From Flammula alnicola (taxonomy: Eukaryota > Basidiomycota > Agaricomycetes > Agaricales > Strophariaceae): DNA of 64,000 nucleotides. The position numbers and the translations under genes are program-made. Shown here in pieces: positions 11,974 through 25,800 of this stretch; within the stretch, counting starts at the first letter, position 1; every line of letters begins with the position of its first letter. The stretch lies in the NCBI GenBank assembly GCA_015499995.1, contig JADNRV010000046.1:276761-340760 (forward strand). Direction: 5' to 3'. The notes under the pieces were generated by a model. That model ran no database searches. It saw only the letters and a program-made list of their open reading frames with translations, and was not told where the DNA came from.

Positions 11974-14310
11974 ATGTCTGTTGAGCCATTTCGTCGAGCT
12001 TTATACTTTACTGACAGTATACTCAGGGATGATGACGATGAGTTCTTGTACGGCGAATCGTCGCGAGCCGTTACGCAACCGGCAACATCTGGTGAGGTGC
12101 TTCAACTGGGGCCTTGTTATTTGACGACACGGGCAGCATGGAGTCTTCATTTCTTTCTTTCCCACCTTCTTTTTTTGCTATTCTGTCTTCGAAACCTGGA
12201 ATAACACGATTTTAACCATTGTCTTTCCAAACGCGCGTGAACTATTTTAGAGCCCAAACCGTGAGTCAGGTCGCTGGTTGCTGTAAAATTGCCCTTAACG
12301 AACGTCGGTCCATAGAGTGTCTCTTGAAACTATCCAAACGGCGAATGGTGTTGTAGCCCATCTTGAAAAACAAGCGGAAGCATCTGGCCCCTCGAAGGCC
12401 GCCTCTGAAGAACAACAAGACGATGACGAGGATGAGGAAGTGGATCTTGGAGAAGAGAGTGACGAGGACGATGTGAGTATGTTCAAGTTGGACATGGCCT
12501 TCATCTCATTCAAGCATGGCTTTTGTCACTAGGATATTGAAATTATTATGGAACCAGTAAACCGGTCGCTTGACTTTCGGTGAGCTATGTTGACCCGTTT
12601 ATATTGTCATTACCTGATGGACACACCGGACGCGTATAATAGAAACCAAAATCGGCCACCCCCACAGAGCCGGCCAGTTCACCCAACTACACCCTTACAA
12701 CCCAGAGGTAATGAACAGTGGATCTCGTCACGCAGAAGCTCAACTAAAACTACTCTTGTCCAGCACCTCAACCATCGTTAACGACAGAATACACACCAAT
12801 CCAAAGAGGAGGGCCGCCACAGAGCTCAACAACGCCTGGTCAATTGCAGCCAACGGCAGAAGGAGCAGCAGCAGCAGGCTCGACACCATCCCAAGCACAA
12901 CTACAAGTATTGAGAGAACCAGCAAACGTCCCTCCAGACGACGGCATTGATACTTCGACTCTTCCTCCTGTGCATGCCCCGCCCTCTCATCCTGCCATCG
13001 ATCCTTCAGCGACTGGAGTTTTCGATGGCCGTTCTATTCTCGAGCTGGACCTGAATGCCATGGCAGACAAGCCATGGAGACGGCCTGGTTCTGATATAAG
13101 CGACTACTACAACTATGGGTTCGACGAGCTGTCGTGGGAGGCGTATTGCTATCGGCGCCGCGACCTCGGAGAGATAGCCAACGTGCTGAAGACCAATGTC
13201 ATCGTAAGCCATTTCTGTTTTTAATATCTTCTGATGTATCAATAGGTCACCAACTGTTTTTTTTCTGCGTATGTTTAGAACTTCGCTGCAATGCCAGAGG
13301 ACCAGTTGATTGCCCTGCCTCCAGAGGTCCGGACAATGGTCATGACGGGCGCGAACGCCATGATGAACAACGCCGGCCCCAACCCCGCGATGATGGGTCC
13401 GGGGGTTATGATGGACATGTCGGGCATGATGGGGCCTATGGGCATCGACATGAGCATGGGCAACCCGATGATGCAAGGCATGATGACAGACGGCGGCCAG
13501 GGTCAGCAGGCGGGCGTCGGTGGCGTCCCAGGAACCGGCACCCCGGAGCAGGTCAACGGCGTTGGGATGATGCAGGAGGGCTTCAACCCCGGTGCGGGCG
13601 GTCCTATGATGAACATGGCCATGGGCGGAGAGTATGTCATGCAGGTTCGTGGAACGCTGGGTTTGGTAGAAGTTGTGCTGATATGTTTTTTTTCTCTTCC
13701 TCTTGGAATAGGAACAAAACCCGATGGTGCAGCAAATTTACCCCGTCATGGAAGCCCAGAACGTCGCAAACGTGCCAGGAGGACGCGGAGGGACACCTGT
13801 GCCATTTCGCGGACGCGGCGTGCAAGGCCTAAGTCGCGGAAGAGGATTCCAAGGCAGAGGACGCGGAAGGGGAGGCTTGTATGGAGGTGATGGTACGTAC
13901 AAGTATCTAACTCAGACCTATTCTATGTGATTCGTTTTTTTGTTGACTTCTTTGTCTGTCTTCTGTGGTGGTTGCTGGTCATCGTCGTACAGTTCCTCCG
14001 CCTGTTCCTGTGCGACCTGCGTCGCCTCTTCCGCCTGGCGTACCTACTGGGCCGAGAAATCAGAACAAGTACAAGGACCGCGATGGGAATGCGCCTGCTG
14101 TAGACGGTTTGGACTACGGAGGCGGCAAGGAAGGCATGGGCCGGAGGACACCCAGCGGCGAGCCTGAAGATCGGATGTCCAGTCGGTAAGCATGCGTCGA
14201 GAAATCTCATCTCAACGAGAACCTGCCAACTGACAATTGACCTTTCCCAACACAGGAAACGAAGGAGCTCGCCAAGGCTGGACGATATACGTAGCTCGAA
14301 ACGACGTTGA
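11974..14310 (+). CDS. FIP1: Fip1-type pre-mRNA 3'-end processing factor
   Basis: Subunit of the cleavage and polyadenylation factor that tethers poly(A) polymerase. Ten exons: 11974-12091, 12251-12260, 12316-12472, 12533-12579, 12643-12707, 12764-13203, 13279-13644, 13712-13892, 13993-14185 and 14256-14310. Exon 2 is 10 bases. An acidic N-terminus (DDDDEFLYGE, EEVDLGEESDEDD) leads to DIEIIMEPVNRSLDFR. The Fip1 core is DLNAMADKPWRRPGSDISDY followed by YYNYGFDELSWEAYCYRR. A Met/Gly-rich segment (13330-13640), a Pro-rich stretch with RGRG repeats, and a basic end (RKRRSSPRLDDIRSSKRR) follow, resembling animal Fip1 tails. No frame breaks seen. Convergent with the ING gene. A second polyadenylation-factor sequence, a damaged PFS2, lies 30 kb away. 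Confidence 0.92.
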
Positions 14311-14601
14311 TTGGAGGGTGGGGTGCTGCTCCGACCGCTCTGACGCTCTGTGTACATATTATATATCCGCAAAAAATACACCACTCCTAATACAGCTGCT
14401 GACGCATGCCGCTGCAGTGAATTTGGTCGTTGACGTTGAAGTAGGAAAGACAAAGCCAAAGAAAGTGTCCAATAAGTAATAATAGCACATAGACGAAAAT
14501 CAAAATTACAATAATGAGGTAAATTAGTAGCGCTAGTAAGACGCTAGTCGACACACAGAGAAGACGGGGGTATGGGAGAATTATGGTTTCGAGCTTCTTT
14601 C

Positions 14602-16157
14602 CTAGCTTTTTGCGCTCGCTCTGTTGCCTCCGGTCCGCCGTTTCCCGCCACGTACAGCCCTTTTCGTGGACTTTCTGTTTTTGCAGGCTTCGCAGAACCA
14701 CCTGCCCTCTGGAGGCACGGTAAGGCCAATACACGCCAAATGGAACTGGTTGACGAAGAACAAGGCGTTAGAAAAAGTAAGAGGAGAGAACGAAGAGAAA
14801 AACGCACCCATTCCCTCTCGCACTGAGCATCGTCGCACGCGATCATCTCTCCGTAGCTGACACCATCGCAGAAGCAATACGTCCTGTCGTCGCCGTCGCC
14901 GTCTCCATCGCCCGCGTCGGTTGGGTCCACAGCATTGTTGGCGATCACAGGCAGACTCGCAGCCGTCGAGTGGATCGAGGCACTCCGCGCCACAGGCATC
15001 CCGGGCCCTTCGAGCTGCTGTGCCCGAGGTATGTTCCAGTCCTGCGCCCCAGCGATGTTATGCGGGATCCCATGCACATCGAACCCGTTGCCCAGATGCC
15101 CACTGGCGTGGCCGTGGCCGTTCTGGTACGGCAGGGGCAAGGACGGGTGGGAGGCGGCGGGTGGCACGCTGTAGGCGTCGGCCGCTGCGGCTGCCCCGCG
15201 CCGCGAGCCGTTGGCGTGCCCGTTGGTGCTGTGGTGTGGGTCGTGGTGGGCGGGGTACGCCTCGTTGGCGAGCGGTGTGGGGTTGCGGTTGTGGCTGCTG
15301 TTGGCGCCCGCGCGGGATCGCTTGCTGTTGCCGGAAGCGGCTGCGTTCCCAGCGCGGGCGTTGGTCGAGTTGGTGCCCCCGCGGGCAGAGGTGGAGTGGC
15401 CGACCTGGGGCGGGAGGTGGGAAGTGACGGACACGAGAGACTCGGAAGGGGACGCTGCTCGTTCGGTTCTGTACGTTAGATAGAGAGAGCTGGTGATTAG
15501 ACAAAGGGGAGATCACGATCAACAAGAAAGTGTGCACGGACTTTTTGGCTCTGGCGTTGTTCCGCGATCGGGCGTTGCCCTCGCCGTTGGCGGATCTCTT
15601 GGGTGTTCTGGAGGATCCACGTCGACGTCGTCGTCCTTGGGGACCCTCTTGCGCTTCGCGGGGCTGGGGTCGGGGTTGGTCATGAGAGAGCCCAGGACGC
15701 CCCTCCTACGCCTGCCAGTCTCCATGGTGGTCGCAGGCATGTACGAGCGCTCTGAGACATGGGGGTAGACAGTCTTCCTTTCCAACATCGAAGTGTCGAA
15801 GCCAGGGACCTGCTCCGTCAACGCCCTGAGGTGGCTGGCGTGGGCTTTGAGGCCGTCAGCTGCCTGGCACGCAACGCGAATCTTGTCTTCGGCGCCGAGC
15901 TTGAGCCGCTGGGCCTCGTCTGCTATCTCTGTGAGGAGCCACAGCCTGTCCTCCTTTGAGGCCTTGCCTTCCTCGATCATGGTGGTGAGGTTCTGAGCCT
16001 TGGCGGTTATGGAGAGGACAGAGGAGGAGAGGACGGCATCGAGCTCGCGGAGGTCGGCAAAGTTGCGGGAGAGATCGATGGGGAGGGAATCGAGGGTGTG
16101 GACATATTCTGCGAGGAGGGCGAGGGAGAATAGGGTGTTGTCGACGGCGCTGGGCAT
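14602..16157 (-). CDS. ING-family chromatin protein with C-terminal PHD finger
   Basis: Histone-mark reader subunit of acetyltransferase or deacetylase complexes. Exons are 16157-15538, 15468-14808 and 14745-14602. The N-terminal ING helices are seen in LFSLALLAEYVHTLDSLPID, ELDAVLSSSVLSI and LLTEIADEAQRLKLGAEDKI. The middle is long, low-complexity and rich in Ser, Asn, His and Ala (15434-15000). The PHD finger carries all eight zinc ligands in C4HC3 order: TYCFCDGVSYGEMIACDDAQ, CEREW, FHLACIGLTV and WFCEACK. An intron (14807-14746) splits the finger between EREW and FHLAC. The basic tail KRAVRGGKRR follows. The first ATG in frame is 16157; upstream codons lack ATG. Orthology to Yng1, Yng2 or Pho23 is unresolved. 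Confidence 0.87.
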
Positions 16158-16435
16158 GGCTGGCGGAGAGTCTGTGTTCACGGAGCAGAAAAGAAAGGCA
16201 TCACATCTCTCACACCCAATCGCGGGCCGGTCATAAAATCAAGTAAGTTTCACCCATCATGGGGTATTCATCAGGCTATGGATACAGTTGAGTCTGTGCA
16301 ATGCTAATGGTATAATGTACGATGCAATAAAGATAGAAAAGAGAAATGGAAGTGGTCAATGAGTGTGTGTGGGTGGGATGAAATGAGTGTTCGTGGCCTA
16401 TTCATATTCAGCTGCAGGCGATCTCGTCGTAGTCT

Positions 16436-16647
16436 TTACAGCATCCAAAAGAACCTCTTCAATGGGGCTTTGCCTCCTTGTGGTGTTTGACTTGAACTTT
16501 GCGATGTCCTCTTCGATGACAACGAAGCATACGTGGTATGCGCATCCCGGGGGTTTTGGTGGAACGAGCCAAACGCGTTGGGCGATGTAGCACCAGTGGG
16601 AAGAATCCGAAGGTGGGCGATGACGGCGCGGAAAAGTAGGAAGGCAT
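16436..16647 (-). CDS. Small Ser/Thr-rich protein of unknown function, frameshifted
   Basis: I do not recognise this sequence. ATG at 16647 opens MPSYFSAPSSPTFGFFP. If one base is missing from the G run at 16598-16600, the frame continues as TGATSPNAFGSFHQNPRDAH and ASLSSKRTSQSSSQ and ends KRFFWML at a stop at 16436-16438, about 68 residues. Composition stays the same across the presumed break (Ser, Thr, Pro, Phe rich), which is the only argument for joining the halves. Without the change a different frame runs to 16459 and gives an Arg/His-rich tail. No neighbours suggest a role. It may be a small conserved fungal protein or a chance frame. Confidence 0.3.
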
Positions 16648-17333
16648 GATTATTTAAAATAGGAGCTGCGTGGTGATGGTTTGATAATGATAAGGTGGTA
16701 GAACGCGAGGCTGCGTGCTGATGACAACAGCAAGTCCAGCATCAGAACAGGAGGGAGAACTAGGCTCTCTCGTGTCGTGTCGCGCGGTGGGTGGTGTGGG
16801 CGTCTATACGCGACTCGATTTGACGCGCAGGGAACGTGTGGTGTAGGAGAATATTCGTTCGACAAGCCAATGATAGCGGTCGGTTTCGTGAAGTTCTCGA
16901 GATTCGAAGTAACAATGGGTTGCTTTGCGCTAGCGGTGCCAAATCAGATCAATGATGGCAGAGCTGGGTTGGTTAGGACACCCCATTGTCCTCCAGGTTA
17001 TATACAACGAGCTCGAGCATAGACTGCCGTGAAGAGCACAAGGTAGCGTCTTGTTTTGGGCTTCGCCTTGTCTGCTTTGGGAGGGAAGCGCCTTTCCTTA
17101 CTCCGGCTATCAATGCACTTCCTTTTCTAGCACAAAGTATTCGACAAATTTAGCCGGCTCAAAATGCCCTGCATCTCTTTCTGGCTCACAGCGACTCAGA
17201 GCTCTCACAGTCCTACGAACCGTTATCGACCGAAAGAGACTAAATTAATTAAAGAGCCATCGAAAACCCAAGATTCAATTTAACGGTGTTCCCTGAAGAT
17301 GCCGCCAGGAAGTCGCCAGTCAGCCAGCAGCTA

Positions 17334-17361
17334 CCTTGTAGACCTTGTAGACTTTGTAGAA
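17334..17361 (+). repeat. 9-bp tandem repeat (TTGTAGACC-like, three copies)
   Basis: CTTGTAGAC is repeated directly, followed by TTTGTAGAA, giving three nine-base units with one or two changes. It lies at the head of the wider degenerate repeat tract and is not coding. Confidence 0.7.
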
Positions 17362-17384
17362 TGAACTCCTGCGAACGTCGAACA

Positions 17385-17707
17385 TGTCAATACTGTAGCC
17401 AGAGGAACCACATACTTTATATTCGACACTTCTACGGCTTGACAATATTGTAATTGGTCTTGTATCCCCCTTGTAACAGACTTCAAAGGGTGTCAAATAC
17501 TGTAGGCAGAGGGACTGGATACTTTATCTTCGAGACGTTGTAGAACGACACTGACAGCCAAAGTCAAAGAAACCAGGTAGGCTATACGTCTTGGAGACGT
17601 TGTTAATGCAGATTTCTCCTTGTTCGGAGACGATCTGGTCCTATAAATGTCGCCATCTCCCCTGCTGCTTTATTCTTCTGTCAAAGCACTCTGGAAACGT
17701 TGTAAAC
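17385..17707 (+). repeat. Degenerate direct repeats in non-coding DNA
   Basis: TGTCAATACTGTAGCCAGAG near 17385 recurs as TGTCAAATACTGTAGGCAGAG near 17491, each followed by an ATACTTTAT and a TTCGA block, so a unit of roughly 106 bases is imperfectly duplicated. GAGACGTTGTAGAAC at 17532 recurs as GAGACGTTGTTAA at 17594 and GGAAACGTTGTAAAC at 17693. No coding potential or terminal repeats are visible. It may be an old minisatellite or a mobile-element relic. Confidence 0.55.
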
Positions 17708-18305
17708 CCACGGAGCCCTCCACTACTTGATTTTTAACAGACCCCCCTACTCACTCGGAGAAATCTACTCACCTGATAAAATACCAAGCTGCGCCAGTAT
17801 TACCGTTGATCTTGAGCTAGGCGCCCCCGGCGTCAATAGATGTTGAGGATATGTAGACCGACCCGGTTATGTCGTCGTACATTATTGGCGTCTTGAGAAG
17901 ATCCAACAGATGAAGCGTACAAAGATATTTAACCTTCATGGTTCGGCTCGCATGGAACGGTAACGTAAGCAATGAAGAGCCAGAATACTAAGTGGCGCAC
18001 CATGCTGGAATGAACTTGGCGCAAAGAAGGTATATGGTCTGTAAGCATTTGATCAAGGATATGGATATGTGGATCAAACGATATCGACGTGTGGATTGCA
18101 GAGATATCTGAAGTGCAACTCTCGGGATGCGGTTGAACCGTCATGCGGTTGAAGAAATGTTGAGCTCATGCAGGATGCCCAATGCCATCGTGGGTCCAAT
18201 TTCCTATAAGTACTTTCATGTTCGAAGCAGAGTTTTTCCCAATGTTAGTGTATATGTCTATCTAGATCAGTATAACTCATTGAAAAATCTACATTTAAGC
18301 ATTGA

Positions 18306-19695
18306 TCAGAATTTGAAGACCTGGGAGAAAGGAGCGCGTTAGAATAACATCCAAAGTACATGACTATAGAGGATTGCGGCAGCTTACCTGGTCTTCTGTG
18401 TATCCCAGCTCCTTGAGGATTCCGCTAAGCTCGCCTTGCTTCATGCCAGCCTTCTTACCAGCAAGCGAGGCAACCTGTGGAGGTGGTCCTACAAAGCCCC
18501 CCAAAAAATACAAGTTCAGAACATTCTCGCAATAACAACACAAAAGCACGCAATAACTCACCACAAACATAAATTTTGATCTTCTCTTCAAGTCCGCAGG
18601 AGCCACATTTTTCTTGATTACGTCGGCAGTGATAAACCCAACAGGACCTTTCCAGCCTTCGCTGGGCTGGTCGAGCAGGTACACGACGTCGAAGGTGTTT
18701 GGGAACTTGGCCTTGAGGGCATCGAGATCTTCACGGAGGAGGATGTCTTTCTCTGTGACGTTGGAATAGAGAAGCTTGAATTTGGTCTTGTTGTTCTTGT
18801 CTGCCAATGCGTGCGTGAGGAGTTGATAAAGAGGGGTGCTGGTGGAGGTATCAAAATATATTTATGAGTATACGTGCGTTGGGTTGGTATACTGAAGTAT
18901 AACGTACATTCCAGTGCCTCCACCGATCAGGGCGATTTCATCAAACTCGTTTGCTGAGATATAGATTAGAGTTGCTTAAAGGTTAATACAAAGAAGTTTA
19001 CCTTGGTAGGGAATTTTGATAATAGGTCCTTTGATAGCAAGGGTATCACCTTCCTGTTGAGAATATATACGTGAGTGATATTTGCGAATTTAAAAAGAGC
19101 AACAGACCTTTAGGGTGAAGATGTATTTCGACATGTTTCCAGTCTCGTAGCGCTTGATGAGTAGTGTGAGCTCGCCTGGTGCATCTGGGGGGGACACAGG
19201 GGTGTAGGGACGGATGACGGGTTTGCCCTTTGCGTCCAAGAGGGCCTCCGGATCGGAAGCCCTGACAACGAGGCAAGAGGCCACGGGGATGAGGGAAGCT
19301 TCATTGTTTGGCAACTCGAAGACGAAGCTAGCAGACCAGAGGGATCAGCGGAAGGAACCGGAGGGAAAAGAGATGAATGAATGGATTTTACGTTGAAGAG
19401 TTGTGGTTGTAAGGAATGATCTTCTTCAACTTGAAGTCGACAAAGTTCTGAGGGTCGAGGGGGCTCGTTACCTGCTTGGGTTTTAGGGTGGCGCGGTCCA
19501 AGTAGAGATAGCCGGCTGCGGAGAGGGCGCCGACGCCGAGGAGGATGGCAGGAAGTTTTGATTTTGAGGCGGGTGCGGTCGCGTATGAGCGAAGACCGGC
19601 AGCCTGAAGGGCAGTGTCAGAAGAAGAAGATGAGATGTACTGGAATGACGTACCTTACACGAGCTACGGAGAGTCGATCTGAGGAGGAATGACAT
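18306..19695 (-). CDS. MCR1: NADH-cytochrome b5 reductase, mitochondrial MCR1 type
   Basis: FAD enzyme passing electrons from NADH to cytochrome b5 or other acceptors. ATG at 19695; the first exon ends at SCK and an intron leads to AAGLRSYATAPASKSK, a mitochondrial presequence, then membrane anchor LPAILLGVGALSAAGYLYL. FAD-binding RPYTPVSPPDAPGELTLLIK, then GNMSKYIFTLK, IALIGGGTGM (NADH Rossmann loop), TPLYQLLTHAL and CGPPPQVASLAGKKAG. The last exon is five codons, VFKF and stop (18320-18306), found after a CTCCCAG acceptor. Near 18592 the frame shifts between VAPADL and EEKIKIYVCG; a single missing base explains it. Order and length (about 340 residues) are normal. Divergent from HOG1. Confidence 0.86.
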
Positions 19696-20064
19696 GTTGA
19701 ACACAGCGCCCAAGTTAGAGTCGGTGAGTCGCGATTTTCTCACAAGGGCTTGGCTGCAATCCATTGCGTCATATCAAACTCACGCTCCTGCCAGGGTCGG
19801 CATCCTTAAATTCACAAAAATTAGGCCAAAATATTCAAGGTTGCGTATCTGGGCGGCATAAAAGCATCGAGGACAACGTATGGATTTGTGTATTGAGTAA
19901 ATAGTGCGGAAGCAAAGAGTGCGCAGTGTTGAATGTGAATTGAGACAAAAGAGAGGCGATCCACCCACATTAGATCTGTGACCCAGTTACATACTTCAAA
20001 AGCGATCTGTTTATATCTTGCAAACCTTGCTCTCCCTCTCTCCACTCATCTCTTCTCCACTTTC

Positions 20065-21842
<1,778 letters not shown>

Positions 21843-22876
21843 ACCGTTGGGCTGTGATGGAAACTAACGTCGGGCTAGGAGGCAGGCATCCTCGTCGATC
21901 ATCCCTTTCATGCTCTTCTTGTATTTTGTTTTGTCTTCTTGATATCTTCGTTTCAATAATTCTATGTAATGTGTTGGGCGTTGCTTCTCACCCTTTCCCT
22001 CATGAACAATTTTGGCTGTTGTTTCTTGGTAGAATCTTTACTAGTACGACCTATTCTTTCGAATTCCCACCGGTCCTTTTTGCCATACCCCCTCCTCCTT
22101 CCGAATCACGTACCTCTGCCTTCCTTAGGCTTTCTCTTTCTTTTTATAGCTCTGTTCTTTTACCCACCATACATGACACGATGCGATTTGGATGATAGAC
22201 GATGGATCCAGAAAGCCTCCGTGGGGAGTTATCGAAGAAATAAAATCCTCAAACTTTCAAACCAGGCCCTTCAAGTACTGTAAAGAAAACCGGCACCTCG
22301 ACTCGACTTCAAGTTATACACGATAACCCCCTCCCCTCCGTCAACCCAATTCATTGTTGCCTCTCGAACTCCCTCACACCTGAATCCCCACTGTACCGAG
22401 CACACGAACGGCAAATCTCTCTTTCTTCCGTCTCCTTCTTCTTCTGTTCCTTTTTTCTTTATTTGTTATCAAATGGAAGGCTAGTGCATTGGAAGGTCAA
22501 TATACACGATTTGGCTGGAAGAACTTGGGTGTCATTAATGCTTTCCACTTTTGGCGTCGGAGATCGTCGCGTCGACCCTGATTTTCATGGGTGTGACTTG
22601 AAAGAGCAGTCCCGTGATCGCGGAATGTGTTGACGCGAAGTTCGTCACTCAGCTGAACACGGACTCGACGATTCTCACCACCGCTAAGTACTTGTGGCTA
22701 CTTGTCTTCATCTTAACTTGCGAACATTCGGACCTTCTCTTTATTTAACTTGCGTGCTTCATTGTTAGCTCAACGTCTCTGATCTTCTGAAGTGCTGAGC
22801 TCATTGGGACCGAGGAGGCCATTTCCATCAAGTTGAACCGATCCCAGACAGCTACTAGTAGACTGTTCAACACGCG
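21843..22876. other. Intergenic region between HOG1 and DNMT1 genes
   Basis: About 1 kb, likely the HOG1 3' untranslated region followed by the DNMT1 promoter. Pyrimidine-rich tracts (22320-22460) are conspicuous. I see no gene, repeat or RNA I can support. Confidence 0.4.
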
Positions 22877-25800
22877 ATGGCACGTCGTCGACCGACTGCA
22901 TTTGAGGTTTCGTTTTCCGAGAGGCAAGAGCCGGACGTCAACGAGCGTGCGGCCCAGTCGCGCAGTTCGTCTGTAGCGTCGAGTTCGACGGCGACCTCCC
23001 TTGGGAAGAGGAAGGGTGATGTTCCCACTGATGCGAGGGTGCGTACTCTGTCTCTACCATTTCCTAATTATGTTGATGCTGATGGATTGTGGTATGGCAG
23101 AGGAACAAGCGTCAGCAATTGCCGAAGGGTATGGGTCTTTCCCCTCGAGTGTCGTTATCTCTTGTAAATATCTGACATAGCATTTTTTGTCCAGGCGCTT
23201 ATTATCAACCGAAAAATAAAGAGATCATCGAGACCGAGAAGTTGATTATCCGCGGGGAAGATCCCGACCCGGACGACGACGATGCGGCAGATGAGAAACC
23301 TATCCGGGAGCTAGACGATTTCTCTATATTTGATCCCAAGCATGGTCGCGAGATGGTTTCGCTTGAGGCTCTAGAGCAAGATGATGGCGTGGATCGGCAG
23401 TTTGAGGCTGCTGGGAATGTGTTGGCGCATTATGAGAATGCGGAAGACAGGGGACAGGAGGACGACGACGACGACGAAGAGGAGGAGGATCAGAACAAGA
23501 ACAAGAGGGGAAAGGAGAAGAAGAAACCACAATACGTCCGTCTGAGCGCGATATTACGGTATTCGGTGAATTACACGCATGACAAGGAGTAAGTCGTACG
23601 CTTTACTTATTTGCTTATTTGGAGATTGGATTAATGAATAACGGGGTTTAACAGACCATTTTATATTGAAACCCAATATGCGTGGTATATCCTGAAGTCG
23701 CCGTCAGAGAGATATGCAGAATACTGGAAACATTTCTGCATGCCCCACCGTATAGCGCAACTTGTGATATCCAAGGCGTTGCTGCGTCCACGGGACGATT
23801 TTCCCTCCTTTCTTAGCAGATTCACATCAGAGACGATGATGGGTCGAACCTTCGTGGAAGAGGACATATGGGAATATGTATGTTTTGATGTCATTTCTTT
23901 CTTCCTTTGATGTTCACGAAGAACAGGTTTCCGAAATCCGAGATGCTATTATCGAAGAGCCGGATTTGTCCAAAATCACGGCCGTGCCTTTTGTAAAGCA
24001 TATCTTCAAAAGAGCTCCTCCCATAGTCGACAAGACTCGGCCTGCTCGTCGGAATGGTCCCAAGGTCAAGGTCCAGCCAAAGAAACCACTGAGCGGCAAT
24101 CTTGACTTGGCCGTGCTGAAGCCCGAAAACCAGAGTACCACATGCGTTACGCCAAGAATCGCGAAGTTAGCCGAAGGTTATTTCCACGAAGAGATTATGG
24201 TAGTCGGCAGTGCGCCCCCAGCCATCAACAAGGCCGCTGAGGAGGCAAAGCAGAAGAAGGACCGCGATCTGTTGTCGAAGTTGATCTTGGAGCTGCAGAA
24301 GGAAAAGAAAATAAATTATAACAAAGCAAATAGGGTCTCGATGGAGTATGATTACTACTCTGAGGTCGACATCAACCGCACGACGTATCGAGTATGTCCT
24401 AATATCTCTTCAGATATCGAAACCGCTGATTGTTATTTCTCTTTAGAGTGGAGACATTGTTCTTGTTCCGGGTGATGAGACGATGCCCAAGGAGATTCTC
24501 AAAGACTCTAAAATTCACGATTACTTTTGGTCTACACATATTTCCTTTGGCATGCTTTTATCATTATCTCACCAGCTCTTCAGGTTTGCAAAAATCATGT
24601 ACATCGTCATGGAGAATCGAATCGCCCATATTCAGTGGTTTAACCACGGTTCAAAGACTCTTTTAGGGGAGTTTGCAGATCCTCAAGAACTATTTCTAGC
24701 TGATCATTGCGACAAGATTTACTTGAAAGATATCGTGGGTAAAGTCAAAGTTCACGCACTTCGTCCTGACAAGCCCGGTGAATATTTCTGCAAGTACGCA
24801 CACAATCTGCAGCATTTCCTCTTCACAGTCGATAAAACTCATCCTTTTCAATTTGCAGACTCATGCATGCTCCCGACTTGGGTACATTTACTTGTATTGA
24901 TGCCAAACGCCTGGAACTTCTTGCTGGCCAAACGCCACCAGATAACTGTCCCGTGTGTCCCTTATGGAGGAACGAGAGGCCGACACAGATCCTCGTCAAC
25001 TTAAAGATGAATTTGGTCATCAAAATGGCGTAGCATTTGGTGGGGTAACATACCATTACGAAGATTTCGTTCTCTATCGGGCAGACAAGGGCCTGCCCAC
25101 ATTGGTTACATCACCCACATCAATTTCGGCGGCAAGGAACCTAAAGTAACTGCAAGGAAAGTTGGAAGGATGTCAGATCTGAAAACTCTTCTACCCAAGC
25201 TCAAAGACGAGGTTAGTTTCGATCTTTACAACGTTGTTTTTTTTGACATTCATTCCATCGCAGCGTCAGCTTTACCTTACTGACGAGAAGGTAACCTTCA
25301 AAGCCCAAGATCTGCTCAAAGTCATATATGTCCCTTGTACGGAGTCCTTTAAACCGCCCCATGTAACTATGGAGGACTGGCTTGATCTATCTTACGATCA
25401 CTTCTACCTCAAGTATACCTTTCCAAGTTTGAAAGTCGAGAGCTGGGCCGAGAGAAGACGAGTCGGCTGGGAAGAGCTGCATGTATGCACGCAATGCTGC
25501 AAGGAGAGACTGGCAAAACGAAAGCTGCTATACAATTTTCTTGACCAGAAAGACCGCAAGCCACTGCGAACTCTTGATTTATTCGGCGGCGTTGGTGCTT
25601 TCAGCCGAGGTTTGGCCGAAGGAAGTGGCTGCTTGGAGATCACCCATGCGATTGAAATTAGCCCCAGCGCTGCTCAGACATTCACGTACGTTTCACCACC
25701 CTTCAGGGAACCACTCTTTTTATCACGATAGCAGCCGAAACTCACCGAACACGATTGTGTATAATCAATGTGCAAATGAAATGCTGCGCTACATCGTCAA

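Larger units (their letters stand above)
16648..18305. other. Gene-poor region with degenerate repeats
   Basis: About 1.65 kb with no frame I can support as a gene. It carries the short tandem and dispersed repeats listed separately at 17334-17361 and 17385-17707. The promoter of whichever gene lies upstream on the minus strand may fall in its first few hundred bases. Confidence 0.4.

Noticed and set aside
13134..13832. 232-codon His/Arg-rich frame over FIP1
   Set aside because: It crosses two FIP1 introns and is an alternate frame of the Met/Gly-rich segment.
15058..15537. Long frames on both strands over the ING gene middle
   Set aside because: They are shadow frames of a GC-rich low-complexity region; the ING reading explains the sequence.
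18160..18340. Plus-strand frame of 71 codons beyond MCR1
   Set aside because: It overlaps the last intron and exon of MCR1 and has no recognisable content.
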